Of a stretch of DNA of 64,000 nucleotides, positions 19,603 to 26,759 are shown piece after piece; the first letter of the stretch is position 1; each line of letters opens with the position of its first letter. The DNA is from Lachnoanaerobaculum gingivalis (GTDB lineage: Bacteria; Bacillota; Clostridia; Lachnospirales; Lachnospiraceae). The notes under the pieces are model-generated. The model was not told the origin of the DNA. It worked only from the letters and a program-made list of their open reading frames with translations, and did not search any database. The position numbers and the translations under genes were made by a program. Location: positions 165,938-229,937 of the forward strand of contig NZ_RRCO01000006.1 in assembly GCF_003862475.1 (NCBI RefSeq). The letters run 5' to 3'.

Positions 19603-19641
19603 AAAAAAATTTGCTGTTGCACTGTATAAAAGTGCAACAGC
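19600..19641 (-). terminator. Terminator of the DpnII-type restriction operon
   Basis: Perfect 11-bp stem (19613-19623 with 19631-19641), 7-base loop. On the minus strand it is followed by AAATTTTTTTTT, so it ends the leftward restriction operon; on the plus strand, after the GH13 gene, there is no T run, so it may serve that side poorly. Confidence 0.8.
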
Positions 19642-19667
19642 CAAATAAGTAAATAAATATAATTATA

Positions 19668-20537
19668 CTATATGAATTTCTTTTTTATTATTCCGTTCTT
19701 TAAGTCTGCAATATTATATAAATCTTTCTGTATTAAAAATGTCTCATTTAAGTTTCCCTTTGCTTTTTGCCATCCTGCTCCGTCTGTAAACCAGACAAAG
19801 TGAACATTTTCAATTCCATCTGCTTCTAATGATATAGTTTTAAAGCTTCTTGCAGTCTCATTGAGTTTAGAGCCCCCTGAAGAATAGCAATTACATTCAC
19901 ATATATAGACATCTCTACTCCCCTCCGGCTTCACTACAAAGTCAAATCTTTTCTTAGCAATGCCATCAGCACTAATTGTTGAAAGATCATATCCCCATTT
20001 TTTCTCTACGTCATGTAGATACATCTCTTTGAAATATGTAATATCCTTTTTAAACCCTGCTTCTTTTATAAAGAACTCGACCAGATCCTCCATCTGATCT
20101 CCACCTCTGTTTTTTCTTGCATTACTATCCAAGCCAATATTGATTCCAAGACCCACATCTAATAAATCACCAATAACATGACTCTGTAGGAGCTCAAAAA
20201 TTCCTGTTTTTCGCATAAATTCAACATACAACTCCACATCATAATTCATATTATTAAAATTAAAATCGAGTCTTCTGTCATTCTCTGTAATCGCAATGGT
20301 ATCTTCTCTAACTGCCAATAACAATGGTATGGCTTTTATACATTCAGGATATTCCCTAACTAAATCTCTAAACTCATCCTCAATATTCTCAACACCTTTT
20401 AATGTATTTAATAAAGCCAATTGTCTTTTAACTTTAGCTGTATTCTTATAAGCGGTACTATAGTTTACATAATAATTCCAACTATTTATATTATCTGTAA
20501 ATGAATTTAACCACTCTTCAAAATTCCTATTTGTCAT
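19668..20537 (-). CDS. dpnB: Type II restriction endonuclease, DpnII/MboI family (GATC)
   Basis: A 289-residue homologue of R.DpnII, which cuts unmethylated GATC. It matches the known enzyme in length (288) and in the segments GINIGLDSNARKNRGG (about 131-146) and YICECNCYSSGGSKLNETA (211-229). Likely catalytic residues are Asp199 in RFDFVV and Glu214 in the ECN triad, a PD-(D/E)XK variant with Asn replacing Lys. The start overlaps the end of the upstream methylase by 11 bases. It is last in the operon, after two methylases, as in the Streptococcus pneumoniae DpnII locus, so protection is made first. Confidence 0.93.
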   Translation of the reverse strand: MTNRNFEEWLNSFTDNINSWNYYVNYSTAYKNTAKVKRQLALLNTLKGVENIEDEFRDLVREYPECIKAIPLLLAVREDTIAITENDRRLDFNFNNMNYDVELYVEFMRKTGIFELLQSHVIGDLLDVGLGINIGLDSNARKNRGGDQMEDLVEFFIKEAGFKKDITYFKEMYLHDVEKKWGYDLSTISADGIAKKRFDFVVKPEGSRDVYICECNCYSSGGSKLNETARSFKTISLEADGIENVHFVWFTDGAGWQKAKGNLNETFLIQKDLYNIADLKNGIIKKKFI

Positions 20538-21336
20538 TAACCGTCTCCAATCGTAATTTTGTAATATGTAGATATTCCTCTTCTATATCAATTCCTATAA
20601 ACAATCTGCCCAGCCTGTTTGCTACCACTCCTGTTGTGCCTGACCCACAAAACGGATCTAATATAATATCTCCGGGATGCGTGGATGCTTGTATTATCCT
20701 ATCCAGTAAATATTCCGGCTTTTGAGTCGGATGTTTACCATATTTTTTCTCTGATGGTTTAGTTAAACCTCCTGTCCAAACATCCTTCATCTGTTTTCCA
20801 GCATTATACTCTTTCATTAGTTTATAATTAAAAAAATGATTAGCTTTTTTATCGGCCTTCTGTGCCCACAGTATGGTTTCTGTTGAATGTGTAAAACATT
20901 TGCAAGCAAGATTTGGTGGAGGATTTGTTTTTTGCCATGTAATATTATTGATAATTTTAAAACCTTCCTGTTCAAGAGCCATACCGATAGAATAAATATT
21001 ATGTAATGTACCGGAAATCCAAATACTTCCATCCGGCTTTAAAGCTTTCTTACAAAGTCTAATCCATTTTCTGTTAAATCTATGCTTTTCAGTAACATTT
21101 ACCGAAGTGTTTCCAATCTTATCCCACTCTCCTTTATTAACTGAAACCATTTTACCACCACTACATGTTACCCCACCACTGCTCAAAAAATATGGAGGAT
21201 CTGCAAATATCATATCTATACTTTCAGGTTTTACTTTTTTTAATACCTGAAATAAATCTCCTAATATTATTTGAGAATACTCATTTTCATAGAAATACTT
21301 CTGGTTCTTACAAAATAATCTTTGCATTTGAAACAT
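20527..21336 (-). CDS. dpnA: Adenine methyltransferase, DpnA-like (GATC, beta class)
   Basis: A 269-residue N6-adenine methylase of the N4/N6 family. Motif IV comes first (DPPYFLSSGG, Asp46-Tyr49), the target-recognition part follows, and the SAM-binding motif I (DPFCGSGTTG) is near residue 220: the beta-class order. Strong likeness to DpnA, including WQKTNPPPNLACK and KHPTQKPEYLLDRII. In pneumococcus DpnA can methylate single-stranded GATC and protects incoming plasmid DNA during transformation; the same role is possible here. Starts 3 bases after the Dam-like gene ends. Confidence 0.92.
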   Translation of the reverse strand: MFQMQRLFCKNQKYFYENEYSQIILGDLFQVLKKVKPESIDMIFADPPYFLSSGGVTCSGGKMVSVNKGEWDKIGNTSVNVTEKHRFNRKWIRLCKKALKPDGSIWISGTLHNIYSIGMALEQEGFKIINNITWQKTNPPPNLACKCFTHSTETILWAQKADKKANHFFNYKLMKEYNAGKQMKDVWTGGLTKPSEKKYGKHPTQKPEYLLDRIIQASTHPGDIILDPFCGSGTTGVVANRLGRLFIGIDIEEEYLHITKLRLETVNDK

Positions 21337-21339
21337 CCT

Positions 21340-22173
21340 TTAATAATTACAAATAATTACCTCTTCCCCGGTCCTTTTAGATGCATCTGAGTTTATCATT
21401 CTCTTCACACTGACAATATCTATTTTATAACCCTTATTTCCATATAGACTATTGATAAAATCTGTATTATGATTTGTGAGCATACAATAACAACCTCTAT
21501 CCGTCAGCTTATCAAACACCTTTGCAAGTCTTTTATGACTCTCTATATCAAAACCCTCTTTAGTATAAGATTCAAATGATGTAGGATTTAATGGCGCATA
21601 TGGACTGTCCAAAAACACAAAATCACCCTTTCCTGCACCTTGACATGCCACTTCAAAATCTCCTGACATAATGGTTACATTCTTTAAATAATCTGAAACT
21701 ACCATTATTGATTCTTCATCAATAGATTCCCTCTTACTATTATTGTACGGAACATTAAATAATCCTTTGCCATTAACTCTGTATAATCCATTAAAACAAT
21801 GCTTATTTATAAATACAAATAGTGCTGCCAATTCTATATCAAACTCATCTTTCATTAATTTATCATTATAATGCTCTCTTAATGAGTAATAATATGTTTT
21901 TCCATCTTCTCCTATTTTAGAGTCTATTTCTTTCACACATTCAATAAACTGCTTTGGACTATTCGCTATTACTTTATATGTATTAATTAAAGATTCATTA
22001 ATATCATTAATTAATGCATTTTTAGGTTGCAGTCCAAATAAAACTGCCCCTCCACCTATAAAAGGCTCAAAATAATTAACATAGCGCTGAGGCATTCTTT
22101 CAACTATTCTTTCCAGTAACTGCCTCTTTCCACCTGCCCATTTAACAAATGGTGCTATATTTTTATTTGACAT
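21340..22173 (-). CDS. dpnM: Adenine methyltransferase, DpnM/Dam-like (GATC, alpha class)
   Basis: A 277-residue D12-class N6-adenine methylase. FVKWAGGKRQLL (9-20) and FEPFIGGGAVLF (35-46) form the SAM site; NGLYRVNGKGLFNVPY is the Dam-type recognition region; motif IV is at 189-192. Motif IV reads DSPY, not the usual DPPY; codon AGT confirms Ser. Activity is still plausible as Asp, the second Pro and Tyr are kept. I chose ATG at 22173 with AGAGGAA upstream; an in-frame start at 22290 would overlap the next gene. It protects GATC sites against the endonuclease downstream. Confidence 0.9.
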   Translation of the reverse strand: MSNKNIAPFVKWAGGKRQLLERIVERMPQRYVNYFEPFIGGGAVLFGLQPKNALINDINESLINTYKVIANSPKQFIECVKEIDSKIGEDGKTYYYSLREHYNDKLMKDEFDIELAALFVFINKHCFNGLYRVNGKGLFNVPYNNSKRESIDEESIMVVSDYLKNVTIMSGDFEVACQGAGKGDFVFLDSPYAPLNPTSFESYTKEGFDIESHKRLAKVFDKLTDRGCYCMLTNHNTDFINSLYGNKGYKIDIVSVKRMINSDASKRTGEEVIICNY

Positions 22174-22261
22174 ATATATTCCTCTTTTCGTATAACTTGT
22201 TTCATTATACGTTAAAAATAGTTCAATATCAATGTAGTTAACTTTTTTATAATATATAGAT

Positions 22262-22957
22262 TTATTTTTCAAAAACAAAGATATACTCATGTGCCAAGAG
22301 CAAAAACTTTCTATCCACTTTAAGCCATTTGTCTGTTGAACTACAATTATGTTGTTCTTTTATTATTATCTCTTTATTTTTAAATCCTACATTTAAAAAC
22401 TTTTCCATTAACATAAAACCTAACGGTATAACGTTACCCTTTTCTCTTTTATCACCCATCATGACAGCACAGTATTTACCTTTTTTCAAAACACGATATG
22501 ACTCCATTGCAACCTCAGTTATGGCAGTCATGAATTCATGCTTATTTAATAAAGAGATATCACCGTCTATATTATTACTATACTTGATAATATCAGCATA
22601 CGGAGGATGTGTACAAATAAAATCAATCTTTTCATCTTTGATAAAAGACAGATTCACCGCATTTCCTTCTTTAATAAAAATTTTTGCTTTTGTATCATAT
22701 TTAAAGTTGATATTTTTTCCCGACAGAGAAATTGATTGTGGGTTAATATCTACACCCACTGCGTTACGATGTAGTAGTTTTGCTTCTACAAGTGTAGTCC
22801 CACTACCTAAGAATTGATCCAGAATCCAGTCACCCGGCTTAGAATATAAAAGTATAAGATTTCTTGGAACATATGGAGACCAATTTCCTCGATACTCTCC
22901 TGAATGAGTTGCCCATTTGCCACGGTCCGGAAACGACCATATCGTAGACTGTTCCAA
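22262..22957 (-). CDS. DNA amino-methyltransferase of the second R-M system
   Basis: A methylase of about 231 residues. Motif I comes first (LDQFLGSGTTLVEAKL, with VGVDINP after it) and motif IV second (FICTHPPYADIIKYS), an order opposite to DpnA. HPPY as motif IV and short length mark a separate methylase family; target base (N4-cytosine or N6-adenine) and site cannot be told from sequence. It is divergent from the controller and endonuclease genes at 23139-23924 and probably protects their recognition site. Start is unclear: TTG at 22957 has no ribosome site, whereas AAAGGGGGAGGG at 22989-23000 is ideally placed for an in-frame ATA at 22984, which would add LLQPSNFN-like residues. It is 88 bases upstream of dpnM and in the same direction. 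Confidence 0.85.
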   Translation of the reverse strand: MEQSTIWSFPDRGKWATHSGEYRGNWSPYVPRNLILLYSKPGDWILDQFLGSGTTLVEAKLLHRNAVGVDINPQSISLSGKNINFKYDTKAKIFIKEGNAVNLSFIKDEKIDFICTHPPYADIIKYSNNIDGDISLLNKHEFMTAITEVAMESYRVLKKGKYCAVMMGDKREKGNVIPLGFMLMEKFLNVGFKNKEIIIKEQHNCSSTDKWLKVDRKFLLLAHEYIFVFEK

Positions 22958-23066
22958 GTTAAAGTTACTCGGCTGTAATAATATACTACCCTCCCCCTTT
23001 CATATTTAATTTATCTTTATAGTACATTATTTATCACAAAAAATCTATGATTTTATAAATTTTTAT

Positions 23067-23081
23067 TTCACTATAAGTGAA
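23067..23081. promoter_or_regulatory. C-box: likely operator of the controller protein
   Basis: Perfect palindrome TTCACT-ATA-AGTGAA. Its core ACTATAAGT equals, on the other strand, ACTTATAGT, the core of known C-boxes of restriction-modification controller proteins. It abuts the -35 of the controller promoter, the usual activator position, and lies between the divergent methylase and controller/endonuclease genes. Confidence 0.75.
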
Positions 23082-23110
23082 TTCATATTTTTAAAATATA
23101 TACATATAAT
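23082..23110 (+). promoter_or_regulatory. Promoter of controller and endonuclease genes
   Basis: Weak -35 TTCATA (23082-23087), 17-base spacer, consensus -10 TATAAT (23105-23110). A weak -35 next to the C-box is what is expected for a promoter activated by its own C protein. Confidence 0.7.
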
Positions 23111-23138
23111 GTTCTCGGATAGTTGAGGGGGTAGTGAT

Positions 23139-23375
23139 ATGAAATTTTATAATGAAACAGAGTTATATAATACCATTGGTGCAAACATAAAATATTTCAG
23201 AGAGAAGTCTGGACTTACACAATTGGATCTATCAGAAAAATCTAAAATTAGTATAAGTTACATTTCGAAAATCGAAGCACCAAGCTGTAATAAAAGTATT
23301 TCTATAGCTGTCCTAAATCATATTGCCAATACCCTTAATGTTGATATTACAGAATTTTTTGAAAGGAGAATATAA
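23139..23375 (+). CDS. R-M controller (C) protein, XRE-type helix-turn-helix
   Basis: A 78-residue DNA-binding protein, nearly all HTH_XRE domain: IGANIKYFREKSGLTQLDLS, turn, then KISISYISKIEAPSCNKSIS. Size and position match C proteins such as C.AhdI, which activate their own gene and the endonuclease gene in delayed fashion so that methylation is established first. GAGGGGG ribosome site at good spacing. The endonuclease gene starts 3 bases after its stop. The C-box upstream supports the assignment. Confidence 0.88.
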   Translation: MKFYNETELYNTIGANIKYFREKSGLTQLDLSEKSKISISYISKIEAPSCNKSISIAVLNHIANTLNVDITEFFERRI

Positions 23376-23378
23376 TAA

Positions 23379-23924
23379 ATGTCTAGAAAACCAAATACCT
23401 TTGGAGGCGGTGCTCGTACCAATGTTAACGGATTATCTTTTGAGCAAACCACTTCCCTTGATGATGCTTTAAAAGATGCAGGATATAGAGTTGAAGAATA
23501 TGAAGTATATAATAAAAACGATAAAATTGGTCTTTCTGTTGGCAAGATCAACTTCTACAATTTTTTTTTAAAAGAAAATGGGATAGACTATTCAGCTTTT
23601 AATTCTAAACAATGGCGTCCGGATGAATGTTTTGTTAATTTCAAAAATAGAACAGTTTACATTATTGAAAAAAAATTTCAACATTGTTCCGGCTCAGTGG
23701 ATGAAAAATTGCCTAATTGTGATTTTAAGAAAAAAGAATATGAAAAACTATGCCACCCAATTGATTTTAAAGTAGAGTATCTTTATATATTCAATGATTG
23801 GTTTACAAGACCAGAGTATAGAGATACTCTCCAATATATTAAAGATGTTGGATGCCACTATTTTTATAACAAAGTTCCTTTAGGATTCTTAGGTCTACAG
23901 GAACCAAATATATATAAATTATAA
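23379..23924 (+). CDS. PD-(D/E)XK type II restriction endonuclease, unknown specificity
   Basis: A 181-residue protein with a clear PD-(D/E)XK pattern: Pro81-Asp82 in WRPDECFV and Glu97-Lys98-Lys99 in YIIEKKFQ, followed by SGSVDEKLPNC. The N-terminal GGGARTNVNGLSFE segment is also seen in some small type II enzymes. Its ribosome site (AAAGGAG) lies inside the end of the controller gene, so the two are coupled. Together with the divergent methylase it forms a second complete R-M system. The recognition site is unknown to me; a short length points to a homodimer cutting a palindrome. Confidence 0.82.
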   Translation: MSRKPNTFGGGARTNVNGLSFEQTTSLDDALKDAGYRVEEYEVYNKNDKIGLSVGKINFYNFFLKENGIDYSAFNSKQWRPDECFVNFKNRTVYIIEKKFQHCSGSVDEKLPNCDFKKKEYEKLCHPIDFKVEYLYIFNDWFTRPEYRDTLQYIKDVGCHYFYNKVPLGFLGLQEPNIYKL

Positions 23925-23956
23925 AATAATTATCTATCTTAAAAGGAGACTTTACT

Positions 23957-24460
23957 ATGATTTATAAGCTACCTATAACTTTAGAAGATGGGCAAGTATT
24001 TGAATCTCTTCCTATAACTTCTGTCAGTTTTTCAAAAGTAAGTGGATATGATGGTAATGGATTACGAGTCACTAATCTTGTCGGCTTTTCCAATGGTGAC
24101 TTTTTAAAAGAATGTCCTAATTGTGGTCAGATTAAATACTCCAGATGTTTTGGACTTAGAAAAACTGTTAACAGAGATCAGAGTAACTGTATATCTTGTC
24201 GAAGCAATAGTCGAGTATAATTACTAAAAAGCTATGTGCTGTCAGGAAATGATATCAATAAAAACATTATGGAGAGTTTGAATTTTTCCAGACTGTTAGC
24301 CAATTATTCGTATAAGAAAAAACTTCGAGAGAAGTTATATGCTAATATACAGATAGAAAAATCCATTCTGAAATGTCCTATATGTTCTATTCAAACAGAG
24401 GTAATTTCTGAGATATTAAAGAGAATGAATATTTCCGATGCTTCAATTATCGTTCTCTAA
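23957..24460 (+). pseudogene. Zinc-finger ORF split by a single in-frame stop
   Basis: The first part (23957-24220, 87 residues, good AGGAG site) has a four-cysteine zinc ribbon: CPNC at 53-56 and CISC at 78-81. Its TAA stop at 24218-24220 is followed in the same frame by an open stretch to 24460 that contains another CPIC pair and a Lys-rich helix. Read as one ORF, it would be 166 residues with one internal stop; a GTG at 24236 could start the second part on its own but has no ribosome site. I do not recognise the family. It follows the endonuclease by 32 bases and is probably co-transcribed, so it may be an accessory of the R-M island, now broken, or a truly short protein. Confidence 0.5.
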
Positions 24461-24635
24461 ATACGATTTATTAAAAAATTATACTTTTTACAGTAGGAAG
24501 AAATATAAATTAATATCATTATTTTCTCTATGTAATTCTAAAGTATTTTGAAGAACAACCACAAGATAAAATAGCATAAGCTAAAATGAAAAAGCTAAAT
24601 TTTATCCGGTGAATTTTATTCCAAAACGAACTAAC

Positions 24636-24722
24636 ATTACAGAGAACCAAAATATCCTAACAAAGTCACAAAGCCAAAACGCATTGTATTTGTCAGGATA
24701 TTTTTATTTTGTTCTGTAGTAA
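24636..24722. repeat. Long imperfect inverted repeat, bidirectional terminator or MITE-like
   Basis: Arms 24649-24664 and 24689-24704 pair over 16 positions with one mismatch, and outer bases (around GAAC / GTTC and ACAGA / TCTGT) extend the pairing with interruptions. The right arm is followed by TTTTTATTTTG. It lies between convergent genes (island on the left, toxin remnant on the right), so a two-way terminator is the simplest view; TTACAGA-like ends would also fit a small inverted-repeat element. The rest of the 24461-24775 gap is AT-rich with nothing else recognised. Confidence 0.5.
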
Positions 24723-24775
24723 ATAAAATTACTTATTAGCAAACATATTTTTATATAATACTAAAAATCATCTTT

Positions 24776-24913
24776 TTACAACAAATTCCTATTTTCATAA
24801 TTTTCTAAAGTATGAAAAATTCCTAATATATAGACATTTTTATCAACGATCTTATATATGATTACATAATCCATTCCGGTAACCTTAGCTTCATGATACT
24901 CGAACGATTTCAT
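24776..24913 (-). pseudogene. Truncated ParE/RelE-type toxin remnant
   Basis: A 45-codon ORF, ATG at 24913 to TAA at 24776, nine bases after the antitoxin gene. Its YVIIYKIVDKNVYILGIF and HTLENYENRN segments match the C-terminal strands of ParE/RelE toxins (typical ...IIYKI...VYILRI.H...DYE). Normal toxins have about 90-100 residues, so the N-terminal half, with the first two helices, is missing. It is therefore probably inactive. The upstream part seems to have been lost by internal deletion, leaving the antitoxin whole. Confidence 0.7.
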
Positions 24914-24922
24914 AAAATAATA

Positions 24923-25183
24923 TTATAAATCATACTTATTCCTCACTGTATTAAGAGCCTCTCTTGCATCACGTACTTTTCCCTCTTTGATTTGCTGTTC
25001 TGAGTTTATAAGACTTTGATACATATTCATCTTATTGGATATTCCTTCAAAGGTATCAATACTCATAATTACCATATCACCATATCCATTTTTTGTTATA
25101 AAAACAGGTTCTGATGTACTATGGCATAAATCTGAAATCTCTGAAGTGTTTTTCAAATCTTTAATAGGAATAATTTGTGGCAT
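24923..25183 (-). CDS. Phd/YefM-family antitoxin
   Basis: An 86-residue antitoxin. The N-terminal DNA-binding part (MPQIIPIKDLKNTSEISDL...) and the segment EPVFITKNGYGDMVIMSI are classical Phd_YefM signatures; the C-terminal helix normally wraps the toxin. Its only visible toxin partner is truncated. The start is 6 bases after the malQ stop, so in the present arrangement it can be read through from the maltodextrin operon. Confidence 0.9.
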   Translation of the reverse strand: MPQIIPIKDLKNTSEISDLCHSTSEPVFITKNGYGDMVIMSIDTFEGISNKMNMYQSLINSEQQIKEGKVRDAREALNTVRNKYDL

Positions 25184-25189
25184 AATCTC

Positions 25190-26683
25190 TCACCCTCTGC
25201 CATACAACTCTGTCAGGTACTTGATATTTTTCCATGTATTCTCATCTATCTCATTCTCGGTAAGTCTGAACATCCAGTTCTTACCTATTGTGGAAGGTGT
25301 GTTCATTCTATACCTGTGGTCATAGTGAAGATAGTCCTGTATAGGTATAATACATGTATCCGAAACACTTCCCATAGCCGCTCTGATAAGTGCATCACAG
25401 ACTTCGGTCTTCTTATCGGACTTCTTTAAATTAAAGTATGCAAGTACCATATCATACTCTTTTTCCGTAATATCATCAAGCCATCCCATCACAGTCTCAT
25501 TGTCATGAGTACCGGTGTATACCACGCTGTTTCTTGTATAATTGTGAGGCAAGTAGTCGTTTGCGCTTCCCGTGTCTCTGGAATCGAAAGCAAATTCGAG
25601 GACTTTCATTCCGGGATATCCGCTGTCATTTACAAGTCTTCTTACACTGTCTGTCACATATCCAAGATCCTCCGCTATAAGCTTACAGTCACCAAGTCTT
25701 TCCTTTATCTTATTGAAGAGTTCAATACCCGGACCCTTCTCCCAGTGACCGCCTGCAGCAGTCTCATTCTCTGCAGGGATGGAATAATATTCATCAAATC
25801 CTCTGAAATGATCTATCCTTATAACATCATAATTTTCAAAATTTTTTCTCAGTCTCTTTATCCACCATTTAAAACCTGTATCTCTGTGATATCCCCAATT
25901 ATAAAGCGGATTTCCCCAAAGCTGTCCGTCAGGAGCAAAACCGTCAGGCGGACAACCGGCCACCGCTACAGCCTTACCCTCTTCATCCATTTGGAACAAC
26001 TCTCTGTGCGCCCAGGTGTCCGCACTGTCCATAGCCACATAAATAGGAATATCACCGATAATCTCTACACCGTTTTCATTGGCATATGCTTTTAATTTCT
26101 TCCACTGTTCATCAAACTTATATTGTAGGAACTGATAAAATTCTATATCAAAGTAAAGCTTCTCCCTATAATAATTGATGGCATAATCATATCTTTCTCT
26201 TATATCCTTCGGCCAGGTATTAAAAGGCTCTCCGTTAAAATAGTCTTTAAGCGCCATAAAGAGTGCATAATCCCAGAGCCATTTGGAATTCTCATAAACA
26301 AAATCTGCAAATTTATCATCTTCGTAGACCTTTGCTCTCTCATATGCCTTATGCAAAAGCTCAAATCTTCCTTCATAGAGCTTTTTATAGTCCACTTTCT
26401 TTAGATCCGTACCGAAATCTATGTTGTCACATTCTTTTTTTGTCAAAAGCCCTTCTTCTATAAGCTGTTCAAGATCTATAAAGTACGGATTTCCTGCAAA
26501 TGTGGAAAATGACTGATATGGTGAGTCTCCATAACTTGTAGGTCCGAGAGGTAATATCTGCCAGTATGATTGCTTTGCCGCTTTTAACTTGTCAACAAAG
26601 TGATATGCCGCTTTTCCGAAACTTCCTATTCCGTACTTGCCCGGAAGGCTGCTTATATGAAGTAATATTCCACTTTTTCTCAT
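25190..26683 (-). CDS. malQ: 4-alpha-glucanotransferase (GH77, amylomaltase)
   Basis: A 497-residue cytoplasmic enzyme that transfers alpha-1,4-glucan segments between maltodextrins and frees glucose. Signatures: RKSGILLHISSLPGKYGIG at the N-terminus, catalytic Asp in VIRIDHFRGF, acid/base Glu in LIAEDLGYV, third Asp in YTGTHDNETVMGW. Family length is standard. I chose ATG at 26683, directly after AGGAGGAG, over an in-frame start 30 bases upstream. Last carbohydrate gene of the malE-F-G-Q string, 76 bases after malG. Confidence 0.95.
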   Translation of the reverse strand: MRKSGILLHISSLPGKYGIGSFGKAAYHFVDKLKAAKQSYWQILPLGPTSYGDSPYQSFSTFAGNPYFIDLEQLIEEGLLTKKECDNIDFGTDLKKVDYKKLYEGRFELLHKAYERAKVYEDDKFADFVYENSKWLWDYALFMALKDYFNGEPFNTWPKDIRERYDYAINYYREKLYFDIEFYQFLQYKFDEQWKKLKAYANENGVEIIGDIPIYVAMDSADTWAHRELFQMDEEGKAVAVAGCPPDGFAPDGQLWGNPLYNWGYHRDTGFKWWIKRLRKNFENYDVIRIDHFRGFDEYYSIPAENETAAGGHWEKGPGIELFNKIKERLGDCKLIAEDLGYVTDSVRRLVNDSGYPGMKVLEFAFDSRDTGSANDYLPHNYTRNSVVYTGTHDNETVMGWLDDITEKEYDMVLAYFNLKKSDKKTEVCDALIRAAMGSVSDTCIIPIQDYLHYDHRYRMNTPSTIGKNWMFRLTENEIDENTWKNIKYLTELYGRG

Positions 26684-26759
26684 TTTCTCCTCCTTATTTT
26701 TTAAGCCATGCAAAACCGGATTCGCATGGCTTATATTTAGGGTTTACCCCTTTAACATC

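Noticed and set aside
22174..22290. 39-residue N-terminal extension of the DpnM-like methylase
   Set aside because: It overlaps the upstream methylase gene, and the ATG at 22173 has a good ribosome site and matches the family start.
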